This document shows, in pieces, positions 1 to 7,142 of a stretch of 64,000 nucleotides of DNA. Positions within the stretch are counted from its first letter, which is position 1; every line of letters begins with the position of its first letter. Under the pieces are notes generated by a model that did no database searches, was not told the origin of the DNA, and saw nothing but the letters and a program-made list of their open reading frames with translations. Made by a program: the position numbers and the translations under genes. The DNA is from Bacteroidales bacterium (lineage in GTDB: Bacteria; Bacteroidota; Bacteroidia; Bacteroidales; P3), in NCBI GenBank assembly GCA_017940465.1, contig JAGAYN010000042.1, positions 1 to 64,000 of the forward strand. The letters are read 5' to 3'.

Positions 1-108
1 GACGGCCACCGCATGGCCATCGACCTGAGCGGCTACGCCCAGGGCACCTACTTCGTCCGCATCACCGGAGCCGAAGGCACCGCCGTCCGCAAGCTTGTGG
101 TCCGATAG
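1..108 (+). CDS. C-terminal end of a T9SS type A cargo protein (5' truncated by window edge)
   Basis: Frame 1 is open from the first base and gives 35 residues before a TAG at 106-108. The visible part contains IDLSGYAQGTYFVRI followed by a short spacer and VRKLVVR. This is the last third of the type A sorting domain (Por_Secre_tail), whose usual form is an L...G.Y.V.I strand, then a turn, then a basic K.V.. end. The domain directs export through the type IX system, after which it is removed and the cargo is attached to the surface. Nothing can be said about the function of the missing N-terminal part. A strong terminator follows within 25 bases, so this is the last gene of its transcript. 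Confidence 0.85.
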   Translation, partial: DGHRMAIDLSGYAQGTYFVRITGAEGTAVRKLVVR

Positions 109-131
109 ACCGGCATCCATACCTGGACACC

Positions 132-168
132 GCAGGCATCCCTCAACAGGGATGCCTGCTTTTTTTTT
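132..168 (+). terminator. Rho-independent terminator after the T9SS cargo gene
   Basis: A perfect 12-bp stem (132-143 paired with 148-159, left arm GCAGGCATCCCT) with the 4-base loop CAAC is followed directly by nine T residues at 160-168. It lies 24 bases after the stop codon at 108. Confidence 0.93.
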
Positions 169-255
169 GTGCCCCCTGGCCGTCCGTGGCCCGCCGCCGC
201 CCCGGGACGTAGCCGATAGATAGCCGCCAGTATAACGTCAGTTCTACGCTTTAAA

Positions 256-297
256 AGCGGAGAAATACCGTAGAAATAGCGGAGAAATACCGTAGAA
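256..297. repeat. Two-copy 22-bp direct repeat in the purD upstream region
   Basis: The 19-mer GCGGAGAAATACCGTAGAA occurs exactly at 257-275 and 279-297 (period 22). It lies in the 409-base gene-free stretch 109-517, which otherwise holds the terminator at 132-168, a purine-rich tract (about 309-441) and the purD promoter. Confidence 0.8.
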
Positions 298-308
298 CTA
301 CCGGCGAA

Positions 309-441
309 CTTGCGGTGTGGAAGCGGAGCAGGGTGGGGGAGAGGGGCTTCTGGAATGGGAGCGCGGTGTGGGAGGAGAGGGGAACGAGAGGGGAAGGAGA
401 GAGGGCGGAGAGGGGGCGGAGAGGGGGCGGAGGGAGCGGTG
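309..441. repeat. Purine-rich tract with a 12-bp tandem unit
   Basis: About 130 bases of almost pure G/A on the plus strand with long G runs. Around 400-435 the unit GGGGGCGGAGAG repeats about three times with period 12. It is non-coding and lies immediately upstream of the purD promoter. Such tracts can form quadruplex or triplex structures, but that is inference. Confidence 0.7.
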
Positions 442-477
442 TGGCAACTTTTTCGTATGGGATTGTGAAAATGTTCG

Positions 478-485
478 TATCTTTG
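478..485 (+). promoter_or_regulatory. Bacteroidota-type -7 element for the purD operon
   Basis: TATCTTTG matches the TAnnTTTG consensus of the Bacteroidota primary sigma factor. It sits 32 bases before the purD ATG. The -33 region is weaker; a T-rich stretch at 449-455 is the nearest candidate. Confidence 0.75.
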
Positions 486-517
486 CATCGCCAAATTGTC
501 ATGAAACCAGAGAAGAG

Positions 518-1813
518 ATGAACATATTGCTATTAGGGTCCGGCGGGCGCGAACACGCTATGGCCCACAAGATTGCGGGGAGCCCCCTTTGCGGGAAGCT
601 CTTCATTGCGCCCGGCAATGCGGGCACGGCCGCGGTGGGTGAGAATGTGAAATTGAACCCCGAGTCGTTCGAGGCGGTGGCGTCGTTTGTGCTGACGCAC
701 CGCGTGGAGATGGTGGTGGTGGGGCCGGAGGCTCCGCTGGTGGCCGGCATCGTGGACCATTTCGCCGAGACGCCGGCGCTGAGGAATGTGCTGGTGGTGG
801 GTCCGACGCGTGAGGGTGCGCAACTGGAGGGGAGCAAGGACTTCGCCAAGGCGTTCATGGCGCGCCACGGCATCCCCACGGCGCGCTACCGCACCTTCAC
901 CGCGGCCACGCTTGCGGAGGGCGAGCGCTTCCTGGAGGGCCTGAAGGCGCCCTATGTGCTCAAGGCCGACGGCCTGGCGGCCGGCAAGGGAGTGCTGATC
1001 GAGAACGACCTGGCGACGGCCAAGGCTCACCTGAAAGAGATGCTCGGCGGCATGTTCGGGCGTGCGTCGGACAGCGTGGTGGTGGAGGAGTACCTGGACG
1101 GTATCGAACTGAGTGTGTTCGTGCTGACCGACGGGGTGCACTACCTCCTGCTGCCGGAGGCGAAGGACTACAAGCGCATCGGCGAGGGCGACCGCGGCCT
1201 GAACACGGGCGGCATGGGCTCGGTGAGCCCCGTTCCGTTCGCCGACAAGGCGTTCATGAAGAAGGTGGAGGACCGCATCGTGAAGCCCACGGTGCGCGGC
1301 CTGCGCGAGGAGAAGATTGGCTACCGCGGCTTCCTCTTCCTCGGCCTGATGAATTGCGGGGGTGACCCCTACGTGATAGAGTACAACGTGCGCATGGGCG
1401 ACCCGGAGACGGAGAGCGTCTTCCCGCGCATCAAGAGCGACGTGGTGGAACTGCTGGAGCACACCTGCCGCGGCACGCTGAACGAGTGCCGCCTCGAGGT
1501 GGACCCGCGGACGGCGGCCTGCGTGATGATGGTGGCCAAAGGCTACCCCGAGAGCTACCGCAAGGGCGACGCAATCGACCTTGGGCAGGATGCCGAGGGG
1601 GTGCAGGTGTTCCACTGCGGCACTCGCCTCGACGAGGAGGGGCGGCTGCTGACCAACGGCGGGCGCGTGGTGTGCGCCACGGCCCTGGCGCCCAGCCTGC
1701 CGGAGGCGTTGCTCAAGAGCTACAACCGCACCCACTCCATCCGGTGGGACGGCCGCTACCTGCGCCTCGACATCGGGCAGGACCTTCTGAAACTGATGCA
1801 GGAAGGTGAGTAG
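518..1813 (+). CDS. purD: Phosphoribosylamine--glycine ligase
   Basis: Joins glycine to 5-phosphoribosylamine using ATP to form GAR, the second step of purine synthesis, in the cytoplasm. The 431-residue length is normal for the family. Family landmarks are GSGGREHA (7-14), PGNAGT (32-37), the ATP-grasp loop DGLAAGKGV (151-159) and the metal/phosphate-binding [10 protein letters not shown] (290-299). The ATG at 518 was chosen because family proteins begin [14 protein letters not shown]. The open frame continues upstream to 317 only through the purine-rich non-coding tract, giving a G/R/E-rich extension that is not protein-like. First gene of a translationally coupled operon: the next gene starts inside its 3' end. 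Reading frame intact and all motifs present. Confidence 0.97.
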   Translation: MNILLLGSGGREHAMAHKIAGSPLCGKLFIAPGNAGTAAVGENVKLNPESFEAVASFVLTHRVEMVVVGPEAPLVAGIVDHFAETPALRNVLVVGPTREGAQLEGSKDFAKAFMARHGIPTARYRTFTAATLAEGERFLEGLKAPYVLKADGLAAGKGVLIENDLATAKAHLKEMLGGMFGRASDSVVVEEYLDGIELSVFVLTDGVHYLLLPEAKDYKRIGEGDRGLNTGGMGSVSPVPFADKAFMKKVEDRIVKPTVRGLREEKIGYRGFLFLGLMNCGGDPYVIEYNVRMGDPETESVFPRIKSDVVELLEHTCRGTLNECRLEVDPRTAACVMMVAKGYPESYRKGDAIDLGQDAEGVQVFHCGTRLDEEGRLLTNGGRVVCATALAPSLPEALLKSYNRTHSIRWDGRYLRLDIGQDLLKLMQEGE

Positions 1814-2747
1814 GGACATCGCCATAGGACACCTGGCCTGCGCCGCAGCCTACGTCATCTTCGGCGTGAACGTGGTGGTGTGCCGCGACATCGCCACCGA
1901 CGGCGGCATGGCCCCCATCGTGCTCTTCACCATGCGGTCGCTGGTGGCGGGTGCGCTGTTCTGGCTGGTGTCGCTGTTCGCCCCCAGGGAGAAGGTGCCG
2001 CGCGGCGACCTGCTGCGCATCGCCGGGGCGAGCGTGATAGGGCTTTCCCTGCCGCAGCTGACGTTCCTCCACGCCATAGCGCACACCACACCGGTGGACC
2101 TCTCGGTGATGAGCACCACGACGCCCATCTTCACCATGTTTGTGGCGGCCCTCTTCCTCAAGGAGCCCATCACGTGGAAGAAGGTGCTGGGCGTGGCCCT
2201 GAGCTTCGGCGGCATCCTGTGGCTCATCCTGCAGAGCACCTTCGGCGGCCACGGCGCGTCGCAGACCGAGCCGATAGGCATCGTCTACTGCTTCGCCAAC
2301 TATATCGTCTTCGCCCTCTATCTGGGCACCTGCCGCAACCTGATAGCGCGCTATTCGGTGGTGACCACCATGAAATGGATGTTCCTGGTGGCGTTCCTGC
2401 TGTCGCTTCCGTTCAGCGCGCCGCTGCTTCCGCAGACCGCCTTCGGCGCCGTGAGCGCGAGGGTGTGGTGGGAGGTGGCCTTCATGATCTTCTTCTCCAC
2501 CTTTGTGGCCTACTGGCTGGTGCCGGTGGGGCAGAAGAGGATACGCCCCACGCTGGTGAGCATGTACGGCTACCTGCAGCCCATCATCGCCATCGCGGTG
2601 GCCATCTGGAGCGGCATGGACCGCCTGACGGCCACCAAGCTGCTGGCCGCGGCGCTGGTGTTCGTCGGCGTATGGGTGGTCAACCAGAGCCGCGCCGCCG
2701 CACCCCGAACCCCGTCAGAAACCAACATCGAGCAATCAGAAATATGA
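1806..2747 (+). CDS. EamA/DMT-superfamily permease (10-TM transporter)
   Basis: A 313-residue inner-membrane protein made of two EamA repeats: about ten hydrophobic helices, the first starting at residue 8 (HLACAAAYVIFG), with the typical ends of each repeat (SVMSTTTPIFTMFVAALFLKE and SMYGYLQPIIAIAVAIW). DMT permeases of this kind move metabolites such as amino acids or purine-related compounds; the substrate cannot be deduced. The start is a GTG at 1806, which overlaps the last 8 bases of purD and is preceded by a purine-rich GGAAG. No in-frame ATG gives a complete first helix. It overlaps trpS by 4 bases (ATGA), so purD, the permease and trpS are likely cotranslated. The polar tail after the last helix is unremarkable. 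Confidence 0.88.
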   Translation: MSRDIAIGHLACAAAYVIFGVNVVVCRDIATDGGMAPIVLFTMRSLVAGALFWLVSLFAPREKVPRGDLLRIAGASVIGLSLPQLTFLHAIAHTTPVDLSVMSTTTPIFTMFVAALFLKEPITWKKVLGVALSFGGILWLILQSTFGGHGASQTEPIGIVYCFANYIVFALYLGTCRNLIARYSVVTTMKWMFLVAFLLSLPFSAPLLPQTAFGAVSARVWWEVAFMIFFSTFVAYWLVPVGQKRIRPTLVSMYGYLQPIIAIAVAIWSGMDRLTATKLLAAALVFVGVWVVNQSRAAAPRTPSETNIEQSEI

Positions 2748-3742
2748 CCAAAGACATCGTTTGCAGCGGAATACGCCCCACGGGCAACCTGCACCTGGGC
2801 AACTACTTCGGCGCCCTGCGCAACTTCGTGCAGATGCAGGAGGAGCACCAGTGCTTCTTCTTCATCGCCGACTACCACTCGCTCACCACCCACCCCACGC
2901 CCGGCAGCATCTACCAGGACGCGCGGCGCGTGCTGGTGCAGTTCCTGGCCTGCGGCATTGACCCCGAGAAGGCCACCCTCTACTTCCAGAGTGACCTGCC
3001 GGAGACCGTGGAACTCTACCTCTTCCTCAACATGAACGCATACCTGGGTGAGCTGGAGCGCGTCACCTCCTTCAAGGACAAGGTGCGCCAGAACCCCAAC
3101 AACGTCAATGCCGGCCTGCTCACCTACCCCACCCTCATGGCCGCTGACATTCTCATCCACAAGGCCACGCGCGTGCCTGTGGGCAAGGACCAGGAGCAGC
3201 ACCTCGAGATGACACGCACCTACGCCCAGCGCTTCAACAGCATGTACGGCGCCGAGGTGTTCCCCCTGCCCCAGGCCCTGGGCAGCGACGGGAGGCTGGT
3301 GAAGATACCCGCCCTCAACGGCAGCGGCAAGATGGGCAAGAGCGAAGGCGAAGCCAGCACCATCTTCCTCACCGACGAACCCGACGTCATACGCAAGAAA
3401 ATCATGAAGGCCAAGAGCGACAGCGGCCCCACCGTGCCGAACCAGCAGAAGCCCGAGGAGATAGAGAACCTCTTCGCCCTGCTGCGGGCCGTCTCCAGTG
3501 CCGACACGGTGGAGCACTTCGACCACCTCTACAACAGCTGCCAGATTCGCTACGGCGACCTCAAGAAGCAGCTGGCGGAGGACATGGTGGCCTTCGTGGA
3601 GCCGCTGCGCCAGCGCATCCTGGCGCTGGAGGCCGACGACGAGTCGCTGCGCCGCATCATCGACCGCGGCAAGGAGAAGGCCCGCGAGAGCGGCCTCAAG
3701 ACCCTCAAGGAGGTGCGCCACGTGATCGGCTACCGCAACTGA
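2744..3742 (+). CDS. trpS: Tryptophan--tRNA ligase
   Basis: Class I aminoacyl-tRNA synthetase charging tRNA-Trp in the cytoplasm; 332 residues, the usual bacterial size. It shows the HIGH-type signature PTGNLHLGNYFG (12-23) and a KMSKS-type loop KMGKS (196-200), flanked by ALNGSGKMGKSEGE. The start ATG at 2744 overlaps the permease stop as ATGA. The same frame runs open upstream to 1880, but that part is an R/H/P-rich shadow of the permease. Last gene of the purD operon. A hairpin follows, oriented best for the opposite strand. Confidence 0.97.
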   Translation: MTKDIVCSGIRPTGNLHLGNYFGALRNFVQMQEEHQCFFFIADYHSLTTHPTPGSIYQDARRVLVQFLACGIDPEKATLYFQSDLPETVELYLFLNMNAYLGELERVTSFKDKVRQNPNNVNAGLLTYPTLMAADILIHKATRVPVGKDQEQHLEMTRTYAQRFNSMYGAEVFPLPQALGSDGRLVKIPALNGSGKMGKSEGEASTIFLTDEPDVIRKKIMKAKSDSGPTVPNQQKPEEIENLFALLRAVSSADTVEHFDHLYNSCQIRYGDLKKQLAEDMVAFVEPLRQRILALEADDESLRRIIDRGKEKARESGLKTLKEVRHVIGYRN

Positions 3743-3745
3743 GGC

Positions 3746-3787
3746 ACAAAAAAAGAGGGCGCCGACCCATGCGGGTCGGCGCCCCTC
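3746..3787. terminator. Shared hairpin terminator between trpS (+) and the small lipoprotein (-)
   Basis: A 12-bp perfect stem (3757-3768 with 3773-3784) with a 4-base loop. A run of A at 3746-3754 becomes the U-run for minus-strand transcripts, so the best fit is the end of the minus-strand gene at 3808-4029. On the plus strand no T-run follows, but the hairpin probably also limits trpS read-through. Confidence 0.85.
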
Positions 3788-3807
3788 GTTGTAAAAAGCT
3801 GGTTGTC

Positions 3808-4029
3808 TTACTCGGCAACAACTTCCTGGACAGCGTCGCAGGTGGCCTCGGCCATCTCTTCGGCGGCGTTCTCGACGGTCTCGCCAAGGTCTTCTGCCAT
3901 GTCGCATGCGGCGGCCTCGACGGTCTCCATGGTGTTCTCTTCTACTGCCTCGGGAGCCTTGTTGCTGTTGCAAGCCGCCAGACCGAACATGCCGGCCACG
4001 GCCAGGGTAAAGAATACTTTCTTCATCAT
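3808..4029 (-). CDS. Small acidic lipoprotein of unknown function
   Basis: A 73-residue protein with a lipoprotein signal: two start Met codons and KK, a hydrophobic stretch, then lipobox LAAC with Cys20. The mature part (about 53 residues) is rich in Glu, Ala and Met with repeats of the type ENTMETVEAA, DLGETVENAAEEM, which suggests one amphipathic helix. Two further Cys residues lie in the mature part. This is the general build of small Bacteroidota lipoproteins; no function can be assigned. It has its own promoter at 4080-4087 and its own terminator, so it is a monocistronic unit facing trpS. Confidence 0.8.
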   Translation of the reverse strand: MMKKVFFTLAVAGMFGLAACNSNKAPEAVEENTMETVEAAACDMAEDLGETVENAAEEMAEATCDAVQEVVAE

Positions 4030-4079
4030 TGTTTGTTTTTAAGTGTTGTTTACGTTTTTTTTACGTTCAAAATCGGGTG

Positions 4080-4087
4080 CAAAAGTA
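4080..4087 (-). promoter_or_regulatory. -7 element for the small lipoprotein gene
   Basis: On the minus strand this reads TACTTTTG (TAnnTTTG consensus), about 50 bases upstream of the start codon at 4029. Confidence 0.75.
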
Positions 4088-4203
4088 CAATTCTTTTGCC
4101 GAAATGTTAAAAAATAAAGTTATAATATTTCTTAAAACACCGTATAGGGATGTGATATATAGCATGTTATGTGCGTACCGTCAGCGTCGTAGGGTAAAAA
4201 AAT

Positions 4204-4234
4204 TTTGCCGTTTTCGGAAAAGGTTGTACCTTTG
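4204..4234 (+). promoter_or_regulatory. Complete Bacteroidota promoter for rnfA
   Basis: TTTG at 4204-4207, exactly 19 bases, then TACCTTTG at 4227-4234. This is a full match to TTTG-N19-TAnnTTTG, 31 bases before the rnfA ATG. Having its own promoter shows that rnfA is expressed alone here. Confidence 0.88.
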
Positions 4235-4265
4235 CAATTTGAAATTGACCTAAAATAGTATACCT

Positions 4266-4853
4266 ATGACAGTCTCGATATTCGCACTCATCATCGGCGC
4301 CATCTTCGTGAACAATGTGGTGCTGGCCCAGTTTCTCGGCATCTGCCCCTTCCTCGGGGTGTCAAAGGATGTGAAGAGTTCGCTCGGCATGGGTGGAGCG
4401 GTGCTGTTTGTGATGTTGCTGGCCACCATGGTGACCTACCTCATCATGCAGTACGTCCTGGTGCCGCTGAACCTGCAGTACCTGCAGACTATCGCCTATA
4501 TCCTCGTCATCGCCGCCCTGGTGCAGATGGTAGAGATTGTGCTGAAGAAGATTGCCCCCGCCCTCTATCAGGCGCTGGGAGTCTTCCTGCCGCTCATCAC
4601 CACCAACTGCGCCGTGCTCGGTGTGGCCATCCTGGTGATGCAGAAGAACATGGACTTCCTGCAGAGCGTGGTCTACTCCGCCTCCACCGCCGTGGGCTTC
4701 ACGCTGGCGCTGGTCATCTTCGCCGGCATCCGCGAGCAGCTGGACCTCACCGGCACGCCGCGCGGCATGAAGGGCGTACCCATAGCCCTCGTCTCCGCCG
4801 GCATCCTTGCCATGGCCTTCATGGGCTTCGCCAACCTGGTTCCCCTGCCCTGA
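4266..4853 (+). CDS. rnfA: Rnf-type electron transport complex subunit A (RnfA/RsxA)
   Basis: Integral inner-membrane subunit of the Rnf complex, which couples ferredoxin:NAD+ electron flow to ion transport; homologous to NqrE. The protein has 195 residues, the normal size, with six hydrophobic helices. The conserved Cys-containing segments are present: AQFLGICPFLGVS (21-33) and PLITTNCAVLG (109-119), which fit the cysteine pair thought to ligate iron in this family. The odd feature is context. Rnf genes usually lie together as rnfBCDGEA, but none of the other subunits flank this one. Either the rest is elsewhere in the genome, or this is a relocated or extra copy. The next gene is convergent. 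Confidence 0.93.
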   Translation: MTVSIFALIIGAIFVNNVVLAQFLGICPFLGVSKDVKSSLGMGGAVLFVMLLATMVTYLIMQYVLVPLNLQYLQTIAYILVIAALVQMVEIVLKKIAPALYQALGVFLPLITTNCAVLGVAILVMQKNMDFLQSVVYSASTAVGFTLALVIFAGIREQLDLTGTPRGMKGVPIALVSAGILAMAFMGFANLVPLP

Positions 4854-4898
4854 ACATCAGGTAGTAGATGGGCAGGTAGGCGGTCTTGTACTGAACCG

Positions 4899-4922
4899 AG
4901 GCCGATTTTACAGCCTTTTTTT
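4899..4922 (+). terminator. Weak terminator-like element after rnfA
   Basis: A 4-bp AGGC/GCCT stem with a long loop, followed by seven T residues (4916-4922). It lies in the 95-base gap between the convergent rnfA and transglutaminase-like genes. The stem is too short for a firm call. Confidence 0.35.
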
Positions 4923-4948
4923 GTTTCCAGTGTGGTGAGGGAACTCTT

Positions 4949-6448
4949 TTAGCGCAGTTCTATCACCGTTACGGGGCCGTCTTTTACGCTGGGCATCGTC
5001 ATGCCAATAGGGGCACCAATGTAGGTGGGGTCGGCCACGTAGTAGCGTCCGTCTGCGAGTTGCAGATAGTCTCCTTTGGGCTGCACGTCTTCAAAGCGCA
5101 CGGCCGTGGCCAGGTGGCCGGGATAGTAGAGCAGCACCACGCGCAGGCCCAGCAGGTCGCGCACAAGGCGCGAGAAGAGGATGGAGCGGTCCTCGCAGTC
5201 GGCGTAGGGGTAGAACAGCGTCTCCTCGGCGAAGAAGGCGCGGTCGTAGCCCCACACTGTGTCGTCGTATTCGTAGACGAGAGCCGTCTGCACCCAGTTC
5301 AGCAGTTCTTCGGTAGCCTGCAGTTTGCTCTTGCCGGAGAGGAGGTTGCGCAACTGCGGGTAGAGACTCTCCCTGGCCTCCTGGCTCAGCGGCGTGTTGG
5401 CATACATGGCCCAGCGGGTGCCGAAGTCATCGTTTATGGAGCCTGTGGGATAATCGTTGTAGAAGTCCACGAGGTTCTGGTTGACCGAGACGGTGGCCTT
5501 GAAGTCGGCATAGCGTTCCGACCGCAGCGCGCGCTTGCCGGACGATCGGTGCGCCAGTTGGGGTTCGCCGCTCATCTTCAGCGTCATGGAGCGTTCCTTG
5601 GGGAAAGCGGCGCCGCAGATGTACAGCGACTCCAGCTGCTCGCCCTTGTAAGGGTAGAACTTCTCGTCGCCGATAGTGAAGTAGTTGGAGCGGTAGATGA
5701 TGTTCTCGCTGGCATAGAGCATGTACAGGCGGCCGTCCACACGCGCCAGGCGCATCCGATAGCCGCTCTGGCAGTAGAGCCAGGCCATGAGCAGCGTGGC
5801 CTTGTTTGGGGACTGTGGACAGCACTGCTGCGCCAGCCGGTCCAGCAGCTGGATATAGCCCCAGTCGTTCAGTCTGTGGCTGCTGCGCAACTCGAGGCAC
5901 TGGGCGAGCAGTCCGTCGCACTGACCCGAGGAGAGTGCCTGCCAAGCCTCGGCGATGGCCTCTTCGCTCACCCCGTCGAGTGCGAGCTGCGGCTTGGCGT
6001 CGACCGTGCACTGCATGCGTGTGCCGTAGAACGTCGTGCCGATGGTCTCCTTCTTGGGCGTGGGTGGCGCGACGGGTTTCACCGGCTCCACCGGCTGGGG
6101 CTGTGGCTTCGGAGGCTCCACGACCACCACCTCCTCGTAAGGGCGCTTGTCGTCCTTGCGCTCTTTCCGCTTATCCTCCTCGGGGCACACCACGGGCGGC
6201 ACGGGCTTTGGTTCTGTTGGTGGCTCTAACCCTCTAAATGTTGCCATTTCTTCCCAACGCTGTTTTAGGAAGTCTGCATAGTTCTTATTGGCCTTCTTTC
6301 GAAAATCCTCATATTTTTGTTGCTCTTTTTGCTTGAAGTTCTCGTATTCCACCATTTTTTCTTTCCGCCATTTTTGGAAGTCATTCTGGGCTAGGCTATG
6401 TGCGGAAACGGGAAACAGTATAATCAGTAATAGCAATATTTTTTTCAT
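4949..6448 (-). CDS. Secreted transglutaminase-like (papain-fold) protein with coiled-coil/proline linker
   Basis: A 499-residue protein. Signal peptide 1-20 ends at SLAQ. Residues about 22-70 are a charged coiled coil (KWRKEKMVEYENFKQ type). About 74-135 is a Pro/Glu/Lys linker with E.PKP and PPKPQPQP runs. The rest is globular and ends in a transglutaminase-core triad: Cys418 (YADCEDRS), His445 (PGHLATAV) and Asp473 (YVADPTYIG). Enzymes of this fold act as peptidases or cross-linkers; substrate unknown. It is the last gene of the minus-strand cluster, 7 bases after the barrel-like gene. The base composition is striking: the first about 70 codons (6230-6448) are AT-rich like the genes upstream, whereas everything after about 6230 is GC-rich like the rest of the chromosome. 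The gene looks like a fusion of two sources. Confidence 0.8.
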   Translation of the reverse strand: MKKILLLLIILFPVSAHSLAQNDFQKWRKEKMVEYENFKQKEQQKYEDFRKKANKNYADFLKQRWEEMATFRGLEPPTEPKPVPPVVCPEEDKRKERKDDKRPYEEVVVVEPPKPQPQPVEPVKPVAPPTPKKETIGTTFYGTRMQCTVDAKPQLALDGVSEEAIAEAWQALSSGQCDGLLAQCLELRSSHRLNDWGYIQLLDRLAQQCCPQSPNKATLLMAWLYCQSGYRMRLARVDGRLYMLYASENIIYRSNYFTIGDEKFYPYKGEQLESLYICGAAFPKERSMTLKMSGEPQLAHRSSGKRALRSERYADFKATVSVNQNLVDFYNDYPTGSINDDFGTRWAMYANTPLSQEARESLYPQLRNLLSGKSKLQATEELLNWVQTALVYEYDDTVWGYDRAFFAEETLFYPYADCEDRSILFSRLVRDLLGLRVVLLYYPGHLATAVRFEDVQPKGDYLQLADGRYYVADPTYIGAPIGMTMPSVKDGPVTVIELR

Positions 6449-6455
6449 CTATTGG

Positions 6456-7130
6456 CTAATTAAAGAAAATGGTTGTTCCTATAGCAAATTTATTTCTTCG
6501 AGTGATAAATGAGCCGTCATAAGCCAGCTTGTGGTCATTCAGTCCTGTAGACCATTGTAGGTCTAATCGGAAGTTCTTATATTGAGCATATACAGCAAAA
6601 TCATATGTAAAATTATAAAACTTTACCCGACCGTCATCTCCTAGAACAGAATGGTCTGGGAAATATCCTCGTGTATCAATATAATAGGCAATATAGGAAA
6701 GAGTTGTACCTATACCTGTATGAAATCCCAGGGATGCATCACTCGTTACGGGAAGCCTGAATGCCAAATGGATGGGAACGTTAATTGTAAGTTCCATATA
6801 TAGAGAGAATGCGTCGTCTGGAGTTGCCGCATTTGAAACAAACATTTCCAGTCCAAAACCCGAATAAAGCCCCAATCCATAAAACCAGTTTGTTTGGCCC
6901 ATAGCACCCATAACAAACCCATGAAGCCTCTTGTTTTGGTCTCCATTCCATACTCCACGCCAGTATTCATGCAGTTCCCCATTTGTCAGTTCAATTTGTT
7001 GGTTAACGTAGCCAAAATACATGCCCCCGTCGTCTTCATAATCATAACCTACATCGGTTAACCATTTCTGAGAATGTGCTGCTGTAGTAAGTAGCAATAA
7101 CAATGCAAGTACAGTTATTTGATGTTTCAT
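6456..7130 (-). CDS. Outer-membrane beta-barrel-like protein
   Basis: A 224-residue protein with a signal peptide (about 1-20, cut near AAHSQ). The mature part has alternating aromatic/polar strands, many Gly, Tyr and Phe residues, and ends in KFAIGTTIFFN, a terminal strand with a closing Phe-Phe-Asn. This build suits a small 8-stranded barrel. No enzymatic motif is visible. It resembles in style the C-terminal 200 residues of the neighbouring 617-residue protein: both have TYGIR/GLYSGFG-like strands, an R.P..SDASLG/R.PLSEQLAISLH segment and a W.TG..NH motif. The two may be paralogous barrels. Gaps of 12 and 7 bases to the neighbours support cotranscription. AT-rich coding. Confidence 0.7.
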   Translation of the reverse strand: MKHQITVLALLLLLTTAAHSQKWLTDVGYDYEDDGGMYFGYVNQQIELTNGELHEYWRGVWNGDQNKRLHGFVMGAMGQTNWFYGLGLYSGFGLEMFVSNAATPDDAFSLYMELTINVPIHLAFRLPVTSDASLGFHTGIGTTLSYIAYYIDTRGYFPDHSVLGDDGRVKFYNFTYDFAVYAQYKNFRLDLQWSTGLNDHKLAYDGSFITRRNKFAIGTTIFFN

Positions 7131-7142
7131 TGTGATTAAATT

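Noticed and set aside
1880..2743. N-terminal extension of trpS in the same frame
   Set aside because: R/H/P-rich translation of the permease gene in another frame; TrpS proteins start at MTKDIVCSGIRPTG.
4854..4948. Minus-strand gene remnant reading SVQYKTAYLPIYYLM
   Set aside because: Only about 20 codons look protein-like, they run into antisense rnfA, and no homologous full gene is recognised.
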